Shown here in pieces: positions 50,849-59,301 of a stretch of DNA of 64,000 bases. How positions within the stretch are numbered: the stretch's first letter is position 1; every line of letters begins with the position of its first letter. The DNA comes from Pseudoramibacter sp. (GTDB taxonomy: Bacteria; Bacillota; Clostridia; Eubacteriales; Eubacteriaceae): positions 1,727,406 to 1,791,405 of the forward strand of contig NZ_JAKVLT010000001.1 of the NCBI RefSeq assembly GCF_022484225.1, given 5' to 3'. The translations under genes were made by a program, and so were the position numbers. The notes under the pieces were generated by a model. It ran no database searches, was not told the origin of the DNA, and was given only the letters and a program-made list of their open reading frames with translations.

Positions 50849-53559
50849 GATCCTGCTTCCTCTCCGTCCGTTTCATTCTCAGAATTCAGTGTCGTCTTTA
50901 AATCACTGAGCAGATTTAAAGCCTGAAGAGGGGTCATCGCATTCAAATCTGCATCATGAAGCTGAGACAAGACTTCTTTTTCTTCGGGCTTTAACGTCTT
51001 GCTGTTTTCTTCTTCAGATTCGGATACTGGTGAAGAATGTGAAGAAAGATCTCCGTAAAAGCTCATCTGCCGACTGCCGTCCGCTGCCAGAGGAATCGTC
51101 GATATCCCCTGCGCATCGCCGTGACTGGCGGACATTTTTTCCAGCTGTCTCAAAATCACTTTGGCGCGCTGGGTTACAATTTTAGGAAAGCCTGCCAGCT
51201 GCGCGACTTCAATCCCGTAACTCTGATCCGCCGGTTTGTGCCGGATTTTTCTTAAAAAGACGACGCCGTCAGGGGTTTCTTTCAAACCGATGCTTAAATT
51301 CTTGATGCCCGGCTGCTGATTTTCAAGCTGGGTCAACTCGTGATAATGGGTCGCAAACAGCGTTCGCGCGCCAATTGTAAGGGGGTTGGACAGATATTCT
51401 GCCACGGCCCAGGCGATGCTCACACCGTCAAAGGTGCTTGTTCCCCGGCCGATTTCATCTAAAATGACCAATGAATGCTGCGTTGCATTTTTTAAAATAT
51501 TTGAGACTTCCGACATTTCGACCATAAAAGTGCTCTGTCCGGTCGTCAAGTCGTCGGAAGCGCCGATCCGCGTGAAAATTCGGTCGCAGATGCCGATATG
51601 GGCGCTGTCTGCCGGCACAAAGGAACCCATCTGCGCCATCAAAGTGATCACGGCCACCTGTCTGATGTAGGTGGACTTCCCTGCCATATTCGGTCCTGTG
51701 ATGAGCATCATCCTGTTTTCTGCCAAATCGAGAAGGCAGTCATTTGAAACGAAAGTGCCTGCTTCCATAATTTTTTCAGCGACAGGATGCCGGCTGTTGT
51801 ACATCTCGATCACGCCATCCTCTGCGATCTCAGGCTTAACATAATGATTGTCCACTGCAACGGCTGCAAGGGAATAAAGCGCATCTAAATAAGCGACGTC
51901 GTTAGCCCGTTTCTGGATGCGTTTGATTTCATCCATGATTTTCGAACGGATATCAGAGAAAATCTGATATTCAAGCTGAGACAGGCGCTGCTGAGCGCCT
52001 AGGATTTTCGTTTCAATTTCTTTCAATTCAGGCGTGAAGAAGCGTTCTGAATTCGCCAGGGTCTGTTTTCGAATATAACGTTCCGGAACCAAATCCAGAT
52101 TGGTTTTGGTCACCTCAATGAAATAGCCAAAGACGCGGTTGTACTTGACTTTGAGGGATTTAATGCCCGTCGTTTCCTTTTCCCGGCTTTCCAGATCTCT
52201 CAGCCAGTCTTTGCCTTTCCGCTGGGCTTCCCGGTAATCGTCGATTTCACGGTTGAAGCCTGTTTTGATCACGCCGCCGTCTTTCAGAACAAAAGGTGCA
52301 TCGTCTGCAATGCTGTCCTGAATGAGCTGATAAATATCATCGAGATCATCTTCCCCTCCGAAGGCCGCCTGCAGTTTTGGCGCATCAATGCTGTTGATGC
52401 ATTGTTTAACCGCGGGCAACATGCGAAGGGATTGTTTGAGGGACAGCATGTCCTTGGGGTTGACCGTTCCGAATGCAATCTTGCCGCAGATTCGCTCCAA
52501 ATCGTAAATTTTGCCCAAGACCGATTTAAAATCCTGGAGTGCCCCGGGATTCTGCACCAATTCTTCGACATAATCCTGCCGCTTTTGAATCTTTTCCCGG
52601 TCAATTAAAGGGGCTTCGATCCACTGTCTTAACATCCGCCCGCCCATGGCCGTCGTGGTCTGATCCAGCACCCACAGAAGACTGCCGTATTTTTCACCGC
52701 GGCGCAGGGTTTCCGTCAGTTCCAGATTCCGTCTCGTGGACAGATCCAGCAGCATGTATTCGCTGGTTTTGTAAAAGACCACGTGATTAATATGGGTTAA
52801 GACTTTCTTCTGAGATTCTTCAATGTAGCTCAGAAGCGCCCCGGATGCGCGGACCGCTGATTCATGATCTTTTAAACCCAGAGCATCCAGCGCAAAAACA
52901 TGAAATTGGGTTTTAACGGCCGTTCGGCTTGCATCCAGTTTCCAGTTGTCCTCTCCATACAGAGAAGTCATGCAGTTAAAGCGTATTTTTAACTGCTCGA
53001 CAAATTTTGACTGTTTGTAAAGAGACGGACTCAAGATGATTTCAGACGGGTTGATTTTGCCGATTTCCCCCATTAACTCATTGAGCCCTGGGGTATTTGG
53101 GATTTCCGTGGTGCGGAAATCGCCGGTCGTCAAATCCACGTAAGCCAAACCGATGTCGTTTTTCCCGCCGTAAAGGGCTGCGAGATAATTATTTTCCTTG
53201 GCTTTTAAAGCGCCGTCTGAGGTAATGGTTCCCGGCGTAATGACTTTGATGATCTCGCGCTTGACAAGTCCCTTCGCCAGCGCCGGATCTTCCATTTGTT
53301 CACAAACGGCAACTTTGTAGCCCTTTTCGACCAATTTCGCAATATAGGGCTCTGCCGCGTGATGGGGAACGCCGCACATCGGCGCCGGTTCATCCAGTCC
53401 GCACTGTTTGCCAGTCAGGGCGATTTCCAGCACCTTTGATGCCGTGAGGGCATCATCAAAAAAAGTTTCGAAAAAATCGCCTACTCTGAAAAGCAGGATA
53501 CAATCCGGAACTTGATCATGCATCTTCAAATACTGCTGCATCATTGGCGTGAGCCCCAT
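50845..53559 (-). CDS. mutS: DNA mismatch recognition protein MutS
   Basis: 904 residues. The mismatch-reading Phe-x-Glu is FFE at 29-31. The ATPase domain has GPNMAGKSTYIRQ, LDEIGRGTSTFDG and FATHYHEL. It finds mismatches and recruits MutL. The C-terminal part has a Ser/Glu-rich linker before a helical end (MTPLQALNLLSDL) that serves tetramer formation. ATG at 53559 follows AGAGGGAAAACA; 18 bases after miaB. Confidence 0.97.
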   Translation of the reverse strand: MGLTPMMQQYLKMHDQVPDCILLFRVGDFFETFFDDALTASKVLEIALTGKQCGLDEPAPMCGVPHHAAEPYIAKLVEKGYKVAVCEQMEDPALAKGLVKREIIKVITPGTITSDGALKAKENNYLAALYGGKNDIGLAYVDLTTGDFRTTEIPNTPGLNELMGEIGKINPSEIILSPSLYKQSKFVEQLKIRFNCMTSLYGEDNWKLDASRTAVKTQFHVFALDALGLKDHESAVRASGALLSYIEESQKKVLTHINHVVFYKTSEYMLLDLSTRRNLELTETLRRGEKYGSLLWVLDQTTTAMGGRMLRQWIEAPLIDREKIQKRQDYVEELVQNPGALQDFKSVLGKIYDLERICGKIAFGTVNPKDMLSLKQSLRMLPAVKQCINSIDAPKLQAAFGGEDDLDDIYQLIQDSIADDAPFVLKDGGVIKTGFNREIDDYREAQRKGKDWLRDLESREKETTGIKSLKVKYNRVFGYFIEVTKTNLDLVPERYIRKQTLANSERFFTPELKEIETKILGAQQRLSQLEYQIFSDIRSKIMDEIKRIQKRANDVAYLDALYSLAAVAVDNHYVKPEIAEDGVIEMYNSRHPVAEKIMEAGTFVSNDCLLDLAENRMMLITGPNMAGKSTYIRQVAVITLMAQMGSFVPADSAHIGICDRIFTRIGASDDLTTGQSTFMVEMSEVSNILKNATQHSLVILDEIGRGTSTFDGVSIAWAVAEYLSNPLTIGARTLFATHYHELTQLENQQPGIKNLSIGLKETPDGVVFLRKIRHKPADQSYGIEVAQLAGFPKIVTQRAKVILRQLEKMSASHGDAQGISTIPLAADGSRQMSFYGDLSSHSSPVSESEEENSKTLKPEEKEVLSQLHDADLNAMTPLQALNLLSDLKTTLNSENETDGEEAGS

Positions 53560-53577
53560 TGTTTTCCCTCTTTCTAT

Positions 53578-54906
53578 CTATTGCATATGGCATGCCGTTC
53601 CATCGAGACTGAAGGTCTTGGCCCGGTCGATATGAACCGGAATAATCGTCCCGATGGTTTTTTCATCGCCTTTAAAATTCACGAGTTTGCCGTTTTTTGT
53701 CCGGCCGGACAGCCGATTTGGGTTGTGTGCGCTTTTGCCCTCGACTAAAACATCAACATCCTGGCCTTCAAACCAGGCATTCTGATCGTTGCCAATGTCA
53801 TGCAGCACATCCAGCAGACGGTTCAGCCGCTGATGCTTCACTTCATCCGGAATCTGGTTTTCCATTTCCGCCGCCGGCGTTCCGCTGCGTTTGGAATAGA
53901 TGAAGGAAAAAGCGGAATCAAACCGACACGCGCGCACCACATCCAGGGTTTCTTCGAAATCTTCCTCGGTTTCGCCGGGGAAGCCAACGATGATATCCGT
54001 TGTAATAGCGACGTGGGGAATGCGGTCTCTGATTTTCTGCACCAAATCGATAATCTGAGTTTTGGTGTAGCCCCGGTGCATGGCTTTCAGCACCCGGCTG
54101 GAACCGCTTTGAATGGCCAGATGAATAGACGGGCAGACCTTGTCACACGTGGCGATGGCTTCAATCACTGCATCGCTCATATCTTTGGGATGGCTGGTCA
54201 TAAACCGGATTCGGCGAAGACCGTCGATCTGGTTGACGTCCCTCAACAGCTCCGCAAAGCCATAGCCGTCGCGGCGGTCATTCCCGTAGGAATTGACGTT
54301 CTGTCCGAGAAGCATCACTTCCAAACAGCCGTCCTTGACCAAATCTGTAATTTCCTCAAGGATTTTTTCATGGGGGCGGCTGACTTCCCGGCCTCGGGTA
54401 TAGGGCACGATGCAGTACGTGCAGAAATTGTTGCACCCTTTCATGATCGAAACGTAGCTTTTAAAAGGATACTTGCGGTCGACGGGCAGATCTTCAGCCA
54501 GCCCGTGATCGTCGTCATAAATTTCAACGGTACGCTTCCGTGTCTCGATAAATGCTTCCAGCAGTTTTGGAAAATGATCGATGTTGTGCGTGCCGAAAAC
54601 GATATTCACCTGGGGATTTTTTTCCTTGATCTGCTTCACAATGGCCGGCTGCTGCATCATGCAGCCGCACACGGCCAGAATAAGATCGGGATTTGATTTT
54701 TTGATGTGTTTAAAATTGCCGACATTTCCAAAAAAGCGTTCGTCGGCGTTTTCCCGAACACTGCAAGTGTTCATGATCACGAGTCCCGCGCTTTTTTCGT
54801 CGTCAGTGGGCGTGTAGCCCATGGCTTTCAGCATGCCGGATAATTTTTCAGAGTCATTTTCATTCATCTGACAGCCGTAGGTAATAATTTTATAGGTTTT
54901 ATTCAT
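53578..54906 (-). CDS. miaB: tRNA-2-methylthio-N6-dimethylallyladenosine synthase MiaB
   Basis: 442 residues. N-terminal UPF0004 domain with YGCQMNENDSE, NTCSVRENA and AVCGCMMQ holding one Fe-S cluster; radical SAM CxxxCxxC in MKGCNNFCTYCIVPY; C-terminal TRAM domain. It methylthiolates i6A37 made by MiaA. ATG at 54906 follows AAAGGAG and overlaps the nnr stop by eight bases (ATGAATAA). Confidence 0.97.
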   Translation of the reverse strand: MNKTYKIITYGCQMNENDSEKLSGMLKAMGYTPTDDEKSAGLVIMNTCSVRENADERFFGNVGNFKHIKKSNPDLILAVCGCMMQQPAIVKQIKEKNPQVNIVFGTHNIDHFPKLLEAFIETRKRTVEIYDDDHGLAEDLPVDRKYPFKSYVSIMKGCNNFCTYCIVPYTRGREVSRPHEKILEEITDLVKDGCLEVMLLGQNVNSYGNDRRDGYGFAELLRDVNQIDGLRRIRFMTSHPKDMSDAVIEAIATCDKVCPSIHLAIQSGSSRVLKAMHRGYTKTQIIDLVQKIRDRIPHVAITTDIIVGFPGETEEDFEETLDVVRACRFDSAFSFIYSKRSGTPAAEMENQIPDEVKHQRLNRLLDVLHDIGNDQNAWFEGQDVDVLVEGKSAHNPNRLSGRTKNGKLVNFKGDEKTIGTIIPVHIDRAKTFSLDGTACHMQ

Positions 54907-56419
54907 GAACACTCCTTTGTAAAGCTTGGGGCAGCATGCGAATCAAATCCGTTGCATTCAAGGCGCACATGCCGTATTTTTCCGCGGCCAGATCTCCCGC
55001 CAGGCCATGGAGATAGACGCCGAGCTTCGCCGCGTCGCCCGCATTTTGCGTCTGAGCAAGCAGACCTGCAATCACACCGGTTAAGACATCGCCGCTGCCC
55101 GCTGTCGCCATGCCGGGGTTGCCTGTGGTATTAAACCAAATCTCACATTGAGACGGATCGGAACCGTGGGGAATAAAAATGCGGGTATGGTATCCCTTGA
55201 GCACCAGAATCACCTGATAGGCTGCTGCAAATGAAGCCGCAGCTTCCATACTGTTTTCACGGTAATCATCTTTGTCAATGCCGCACAAACGGCAGAATTC
55301 TCCGGCGTGGGGCGTCAAAATCATGTCGCCCAGATGCCCTTTCAGAATCGATTTGTTCTGAGCCAAATGATAAAGGCCGTCGGCGTCAATCACAACTGGC
55401 TTTCCCGACTGAACCAGCCCGTGCAGCAAAGGCGCTGCATTCCGTTTTCGGCCGACGCCCGGGCCAAAGACATAAGCCGAAGCGCGGGTGTCCCCCAGCT
55501 GCGGAACAAGCTCCCCTGAACGGTAAGGTTTGACCATGATTTCCCATGGCATTTGCGCCGCCACAATATCGTAAATGTTTTCCGGCACCCAGGTGGTCAC
55601 CATTCCGGCACCAGCTTTCAAACAGGCTGATGAACACATCAGGCCGGCGCCGATCATGCCCTGGCTGCCTGCAATGATTGAAAGGGCTCCGTAATCGTAC
55701 TTGTGAGAATTCTTTTTGCGCTTCATGCATTTGGGAAGCGTTGAAGCCTCTAAAAGCATTTTTTGAGAGTCTGTATAGGCTTCTGATATCCCCACGTCGA
55801 GAACCGTCGCCCGGCCCAGAAAATCAGGCCCGTTTTCCAACAGCTGGCCGACCTTCGGATTTTGAATGACCAATGTTCTGTCAGCGCGGACAGCCGCCCC
55901 CACGGTCAGCCCGTTGGACCCCCGGAGTCCCGATGGAATATCAATGGCATAAACCACTGCCTTCGACTGGTTGACGGCTTCAAACAGCGCTGTAATCTTG
56001 GGATATAAGGGCCGGTTTTTCAGGCCGTTTCCAAAAACCGCATCGACAATGACATCGGCTTTTTGGATTTGATTTTGAACCTCTTCGTTCATTTCAGAAT
56101 AAAAAGTGTAAGGCAGACCGATTTCCTGAAGTCTCTTAAAATTCTGTCTGGAATTGGGCGTAAAATGATCTGGATTGCCGGTAAACAGCACTTCCGTCTG
56201 ATGGCCGTGATGCCGGCAGAGACGGGCAATCACCTGGCCGTCACCGCCGTTATTTCCCGAGCCGCAGAGCACCAGAACCTTCGAATGTTCGGGAATTTCC
56301 TGGCTGATGACCTCAAAGCAGCATGCCCCCGCCCTTTCCATCAATTCATAATCGGCAATGCCGTGGGCAATTGTCTGCCGATCCATTTCGCTCATTTCTG
56401 ACGGTGTAACCACTTTCAT
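54899..56419 (-). CDS. nnr: Bifunctional NAD(P)H-hydrate epimerase / ADP-dependent dehydratase
   Basis: 506 residues. The N-terminal epimerase half has VLVLCGSGNNGGDGQVIARLC and VDAVFGNGLKNRP; the C-terminal ribokinase-like half has ILTPHAGEFCRL, VLKGYHTRIF and NTTGNPGMATAGSGDVLTGVIAG. It repairs damaged, hydrated NADH and NADPH. It is the first gene of an eight-gene run ending with the aminopeptidase at 44364 and lies just behind the terminator of the small membrane protein gene. Confidence 0.95.
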   Translation of the reverse strand: MKVVTPSEMSEMDRQTIAHGIADYELMERAGACCFEVISQEIPEHSKVLVLCGSGNNGGDGQVIARLCRHHGHQTEVLFTGNPDHFTPNSRQNFKRLQEIGLPYTFYSEMNEEVQNQIQKADVIVDAVFGNGLKNRPLYPKITALFEAVNQSKAVVYAIDIPSGLRGSNGLTVGAAVRADRTLVIQNPKVGQLLENGPDFLGRATVLDVGISEAYTDSQKMLLEASTLPKCMKRKKNSHKYDYGALSIIAGSQGMIGAGLMCSSACLKAGAGMVTTWVPENIYDIVAAQMPWEIMVKPYRSGELVPQLGDTRASAYVFGPGVGRKRNAAPLLHGLVQSGKPVVIDADGLYHLAQNKSILKGHLGDMILTPHAGEFCRLCGIDKDDYRENSMEAAASFAAAYQVILVLKGYHTRIFIPHGSDPSQCEIWFNTTGNPGMATAGSGDVLTGVIAGLLAQTQNAGDAAKLGVYLHGLAGDLAAEKYGMCALNATDLIRMLPQALQRSVHE

Positions 56420-56447
56420 AGCCTGTGCTCCTTTTCTTTATTAAATC

Positions 56448-56489
56448 CTCATAAAACAACAAAAAGCAAGGCATAGCCTTACTTTTTGT
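56448..56489 (-). terminator. Terminator of the yebC/small membrane protein unit
   Basis: In the minus-strand RNA, ACAAAAAGUAAGGC pairs with GCCUUGCUUUUUGU over 14 bp around a 3-base loop, one pair being a U-G wobble; TTGTTTTATG follows. On the plus strand the wobble becomes a C-A mismatch, so the hairpin is directional. Confidence 0.8.
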
Positions 56490-56494
56490 GAAAA

Positions 56495-56695
56495 TTATTG
56501 CTGATTCAGAGAAGAAAGCGTCCTGTCGCCAATATTGACTTGATAGACGTGCTGAATCCCTGTTGGGGTCAATTCAATTTGATTGGCATTTTTGTAAACA
56601 TCCCCCAGGACAAAAGAGGACATCAGTAAAATCAAAGCGAAAGCCACAATAAAATAGACAATTAAATCCCGTACCTTGTGTTCACCCTGTCCCAT
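56495..56695 (-). CDS. Small single-pass membrane protein of unknown function
   Basis: 66 residues. One TM helix (about 11-30, IVYFIVAFALILLMSSFVLG) preceded by a charged N-terminus, then a short external domain (NANQIELTPTGIQHVYQVNIGD). No known family recognised. It lies 30 bases after yebC and is followed by a terminator, which supports it being expressed. GCAGGT before the ATG is a modest ribosome binding site. Confidence 0.7.
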   Translation of the reverse strand: MGQGEHKVRDLIVYFIVAFALILLMSSFVLGDVYKNANQIELTPTGIQHVYQVNIGDRTLSSLNQQ

Positions 56696-56725
56696 AAAAT
56701 ACCTGCGCTTTCTTGAATACTCGTT

Positions 56726-57451
56726 TTAAGCTTCAGCCCAGTTGTGGAATACTTCCTGAACGTCGTCGTTGTCGTCGAACATTTCAAGCATTTTTTCCAT
56801 TTTCTGAGCGTCTTTTTCAGACAGTTCCGTTTCCGTTGACGGAATCTGCGCGATTTCACCAGATGCAACTGTATAGCCTGCTTCCTGAATCTTTTCCAAT
56901 ACATTGGCAAAATCGGCAGGTGCCGTTCTGATTTCATAGCCGTCTTCTGACGTTTCCATGTCCTCGGCGCCGGCGTCCAAGGCTGTCATCATCAGCTCGT
57001 CCTCATCCACGTCGTCGGACTTCTCAATGAGGATGCGCCCTGCTCTTTCAAACAAATAGCTCACGCAGCCGTTGGTGCCGAGGTTGCCGCCGTTTTTATC
57101 AAAAATATGCCGGACATCCCCTGCTGTTCTGTTTTTATTGTCGGTCAGTGCCTGCACAATCACCGCGGCACCGCCTGGGCCGTAGCCTTCATAGGTAATT
57201 TCTTCAAAAACGGCATCGCCCAATTCGCCGGAGCCTTTTTTGATGGCGCGGTCGATGTTGTCGTTGGGCATGTTGGATGCTTTGGCTTTTGCCACTGCTT
57301 CACGCAGTTTTGAATTCATTTCCGGATCACCGCCGCCTTCTCTGGCCGCAACTGCAATCAGTTTCGCCATTTTGGTGAAGATTTTCCCTTTGGCTGCATC
57401 CTGTTTGCCTTTTCTATTTTTAATATTATTCCATTTTGAATGTCCTGACAT
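56726..57451 (-). CDS. yebC: YebC/PmpR family translation or transcription factor
   Basis: 241 residues starting [19 protein letters not shown] as in the whole family, with the three-domain TACO1 fold and its conserved [24 protein letters not shown]. Family members act as translation factors relieving stalls at proline-rich stretches, or as DNA-binding regulators; which applies here is unknown. In many bacteria yebC stands beside ruvCAB, not so here. AGCGGAGGTAAAATC precedes the ATG. Confidence 0.95.
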   Translation of the reverse strand: MSGHSKWNNIKNRKGKQDAAKGKIFTKMAKLIAVAAREGGGDPEMNSKLREAVAKAKASNMPNDNIDRAIKKGSGELGDAVFEEITYEGYGPGGAAVIVQALTDNKNRTAGDVRHIFDKNGGNLGTNGCVSYLFERAGRILIEKSDDVDEDELMMTALDAGAEDMETSEDGYEIRTAPADFANVLEKIQEAGYTVASGEIAQIPSTETELSEKDAQKMEKMLEMFDDNDDVQEVFHNWAEA

Positions 57452-57527
57452 GATTTTACCTCCGCTTTATATAAATTATATTAGATCATTTCGTGAATAT
57501 TAATTGTACCATACCCGTCACAAGACG

Positions 57528-57560
57528 GCAAATTAAAAGCACAGCCTTCGCTGTGCCTTT
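57528..57560 (-). terminator. Terminator of ydbC-like gene
   Basis: Arms GCACAGC (57539-57545) and GCTGTGC (57550-57556), loop of 4, with AAAG before and TTTTAATTT after on the minus strand. Confidence 0.8.
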
Positions 57561-57563
57561 ATG

Positions 57564-57785
57564 CTAATCTAAATCCAATTCGTTGAGAATCCGCTTCAGT
57601 TCGACGAGTTCGTCGACTGTCAGCGTGATGCCCTTCCGCATTCTCTCATGCTTTGGCGACCAGTCCCGGATATCGTACTTGGGTTCTCTGCCGTTCCAGC
57701 TTACACGGTTGAGCTCTTTCTGCCAGCCATTCGCGCCTTCAGACAGCACACCGCATTCTTCTACAACATCAAAATCAAATGCCAT
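57564..57785 (-). CDS. YdbC-like PC4 family ssDNA-binding protein
   Basis: 73 residues: MAFDFDVVEECGVLSEG, then VSWNGREPKYDIRDWSP and a helix GITLTVDELVELKRIL. This matches the bacterial PC4/YdbC proteins, dimers that bind single-stranded DNA with a beta sheet. Their cellular role in Firmicutes is not established; transcription or DNA repair are suggested. ATG at 57785 follows TAAGGAGGAAAGGTT. It is 12 bases after the glutaredoxin gene, so probably co-transcribed. Confidence 0.9.
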   Translation of the reverse strand: MAFDFDVVEECGVLSEGANGWQKELNRVSWNGREPKYDIRDWSPKHERMRKGITLTVDELVELKRILNELDLD

Positions 57786-57797
57786 AACCTTTCCTCC

Positions 57798-58043
57798 TTA
57801 TTCCAGCCCTTCGCTCTGATAAATTTCAAATAAATCGTCGCAGCCGCCGATAAAGCGATCGTTCAAAAAAACGTACGGAACCGTGGTCTGTCCCGTCTTT
57901 TCGATCAGGTTCTGCTTGGCTTCATCCTTTCCCCAGATGTCGTGATCTGTGTAAGGGATATGCAGCTGATCTAATAATGCTTTGGCTCGGTTGCAGTAAG
58001 GACATGTCGGCCATGTATAGAGCTCTGCTTTGTCTATCTTCAT
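57798..58043 (-). CDS. Glutaredoxin (GrxC type)
   Basis: 81 residues with the redox CPYC in YTWPTCPYCNRAKALL at about 14-17, cis-Pro in TTVPYVFLND and GG-C-D in FIGGCDDLFEIY. It reduces disulfides or mixed disulfides, normally with glutathione or another low-molecular-weight thiol. Many Clostridia lack glutathione, so the donor is uncertain. Co-transcribed with the PC4-like gene. Confidence 0.93.
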   Translation of the reverse strand: MKIDKAELYTWPTCPYCNRAKALLDQLHIPYTDHDIWGKDEAKQNLIEKTGQTTVPYVFLNDRFIGGCDDLFEIYQSEGLE

Positions 58044-58125
58044 TGTATCTAACGCCCCTTCCTAATCTCTTTTTTGCCTTGCTTTCTGCTATTTTCTCAA
58101 ATTATAGCGAAAGCCTTCTTTATTT

Positions 58126-59202
58126 TCAATTCTTTTCTGATAATTTTTTCAAAGCGTCTTTGAAATGCGCTCTGTTTCTCGCCGCGCACAAAGCCGTTTT
58201 AGGGGTGATGCGGCCGGTCCGGCACAGACGCAGGAGATCGGCGTCCATGGTCTGACTGCCGTATTTCTTTTCAGTGAGCATATAATTGTAAAGCTGCTGG
58301 GTCTGGCCTTCGCGGATCAAATGCTGAACTGCCGGCGTCACGATTAATATTTCAGCGGCGCACACCCGTCCCTGAGCACCCGCTCTGGGAAGCAGCTGCT
58401 GCCAGAGCACCGCCTTCAAATTCATCGACAGCACCTGGCGCATCTGGCCGATTTGATTTTCACCTGAAAAAAGAGACAAAACGCGGTCAATGGCCCCCTC
58501 TGCGGTTGGCGTATGCAGCGTCGAAAAAACCAGATGCCCGGTTTCTGCCGCCTCTAAAGCAATTTTCACGGTCACGCTGTCCCGCATCTCCCCGATGAGC
58601 AGCACATCCGGATCCTCCCGAAGAGCATCCCGCAGCCCGGAAGCGTAATCCTGAACGTCGAAACCGATCTCTCTTTGATGAATGAGCGCTTTCCCCTGCG
58701 GATAAAGATATTCGACGGGATCTTCCAGCGTGATCAAATGCACTGCCCGGGACAGGTTAATTTGATTGAGTATTGCGGCAAGGGTCGTCGATTTGCCGGA
58801 CCCCGTCGGTCCGCACACCAGGACCAGCCCATTTTTTATCGTTCCAAAACGGCTGACCACGTCGGGCAGACCCAGAGCATTGAGATCCGGAATATGCCCG
58901 GGCAAAAGCCGAATGGCCGCTGCGATGGCACGGCGCTGAAAGAAAAGATTGATCCGGCAGCGAATATCTTCAATGGTTTTGGAAAAATCAACGGATTTTT
59001 CCCGCATCAGCTGCGCAGAAAGCCGCTTGTCTCCGTCTAACAACGCCTTGGCAATCTGTTCGCATGCTGAGACGTCCAGCCGATCCCGGGACAAATCACA
59101 AAGCACCCCGTCGATCCGGCATTTGGGCCGTTCGTTTACAGAAAAATGCACATCGCTTGCGCGGTAATGTGCGGCTTTGACAATCCAATCATACGCTTTC
59201 AT
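58126..59202 (-). CDS. pilT: Type IV pilus retraction ATPase PilT
   Basis: 358-residue hexameric ATPase. N-terminal PAS-like domain (ASDVHFSVNERPKCRIDG), Walker A CGPTGSGKSTTLAA, Asp box TLEDPVEY, Walker B VLLIGEMRD, His box FSTLHT, and the PilT-specific HLIREGQTQQLYNYM matching the AIRNLIRE motif required for retraction. It is a lone pilT with no pilus assembly genes nearby. Given comEC and comEA elsewhere in the window, a role in pulling back a DNA-uptake pilus is plausible; twitching is an alternative. Confidence 0.93.
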   Translation of the reverse strand: MKAYDWIVKAAHYRASDVHFSVNERPKCRIDGVLCDLSRDRLDVSACEQIAKALLDGDKRLSAQLMREKSVDFSKTIEDIRCRINLFFQRRAIAAAIRLLPGHIPDLNALGLPDVVSRFGTIKNGLVLVCGPTGSGKSTTLAAILNQINLSRAVHLITLEDPVEYLYPQGKALIHQREIGFDVQDYASGLRDALREDPDVLLIGEMRDSVTVKIALEAAETGHLVFSTLHTPTAEGAIDRVLSLFSGENQIGQMRQVLSMNLKAVLWQQLLPRAGAQGRVCAAEILIVTPAVQHLIREGQTQQLYNYMLTEKKYGSQTMDADLLRLCRTGRITPKTALCAARNRAHFKDALKKLSEKN

Positions 59203-59236
59203 ATTCTCCGCATTCTCCCCGCAGTATTTTTATTTT

Positions 59237-59245
59237 ATTATAGCA
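59237..59245 (-). promoter_or_regulatory. pilT promoter, extended -10
   Basis: TGC-TATAAT on the minus strand, 35 bases before the pilT ATG. No good -35; the space upstream is the terminator of the LTA-synthase-like gene. Confidence 0.6.
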
Positions 59246-59249
59246 TATA

Positions 59250-59291
59250 TCCCATTAAAAAACAGCTGCCAACGCAATCGCTGGCAGCTGT
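59250..59291 (-). terminator. Terminator of the LTA-synthase-like gene
   Basis: Perfect 10 bp arms ACAGCTGCCA (59262-59271) and TGGCAGCTGT (59282-59291), loop of 10, followed by TTTTTAATGGG on the minus strand. Confidence 0.88.
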
Positions 59292-59301
59292 ATGCATGGC
59301 C

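Noticed and set aside
53800..54696. Long plus-strand open frame of 298 codons opposite miaB
   Set aside because: It is the antisense shadow of miaB, has no ribosome binding site, and its translation shows no recognisable domain.
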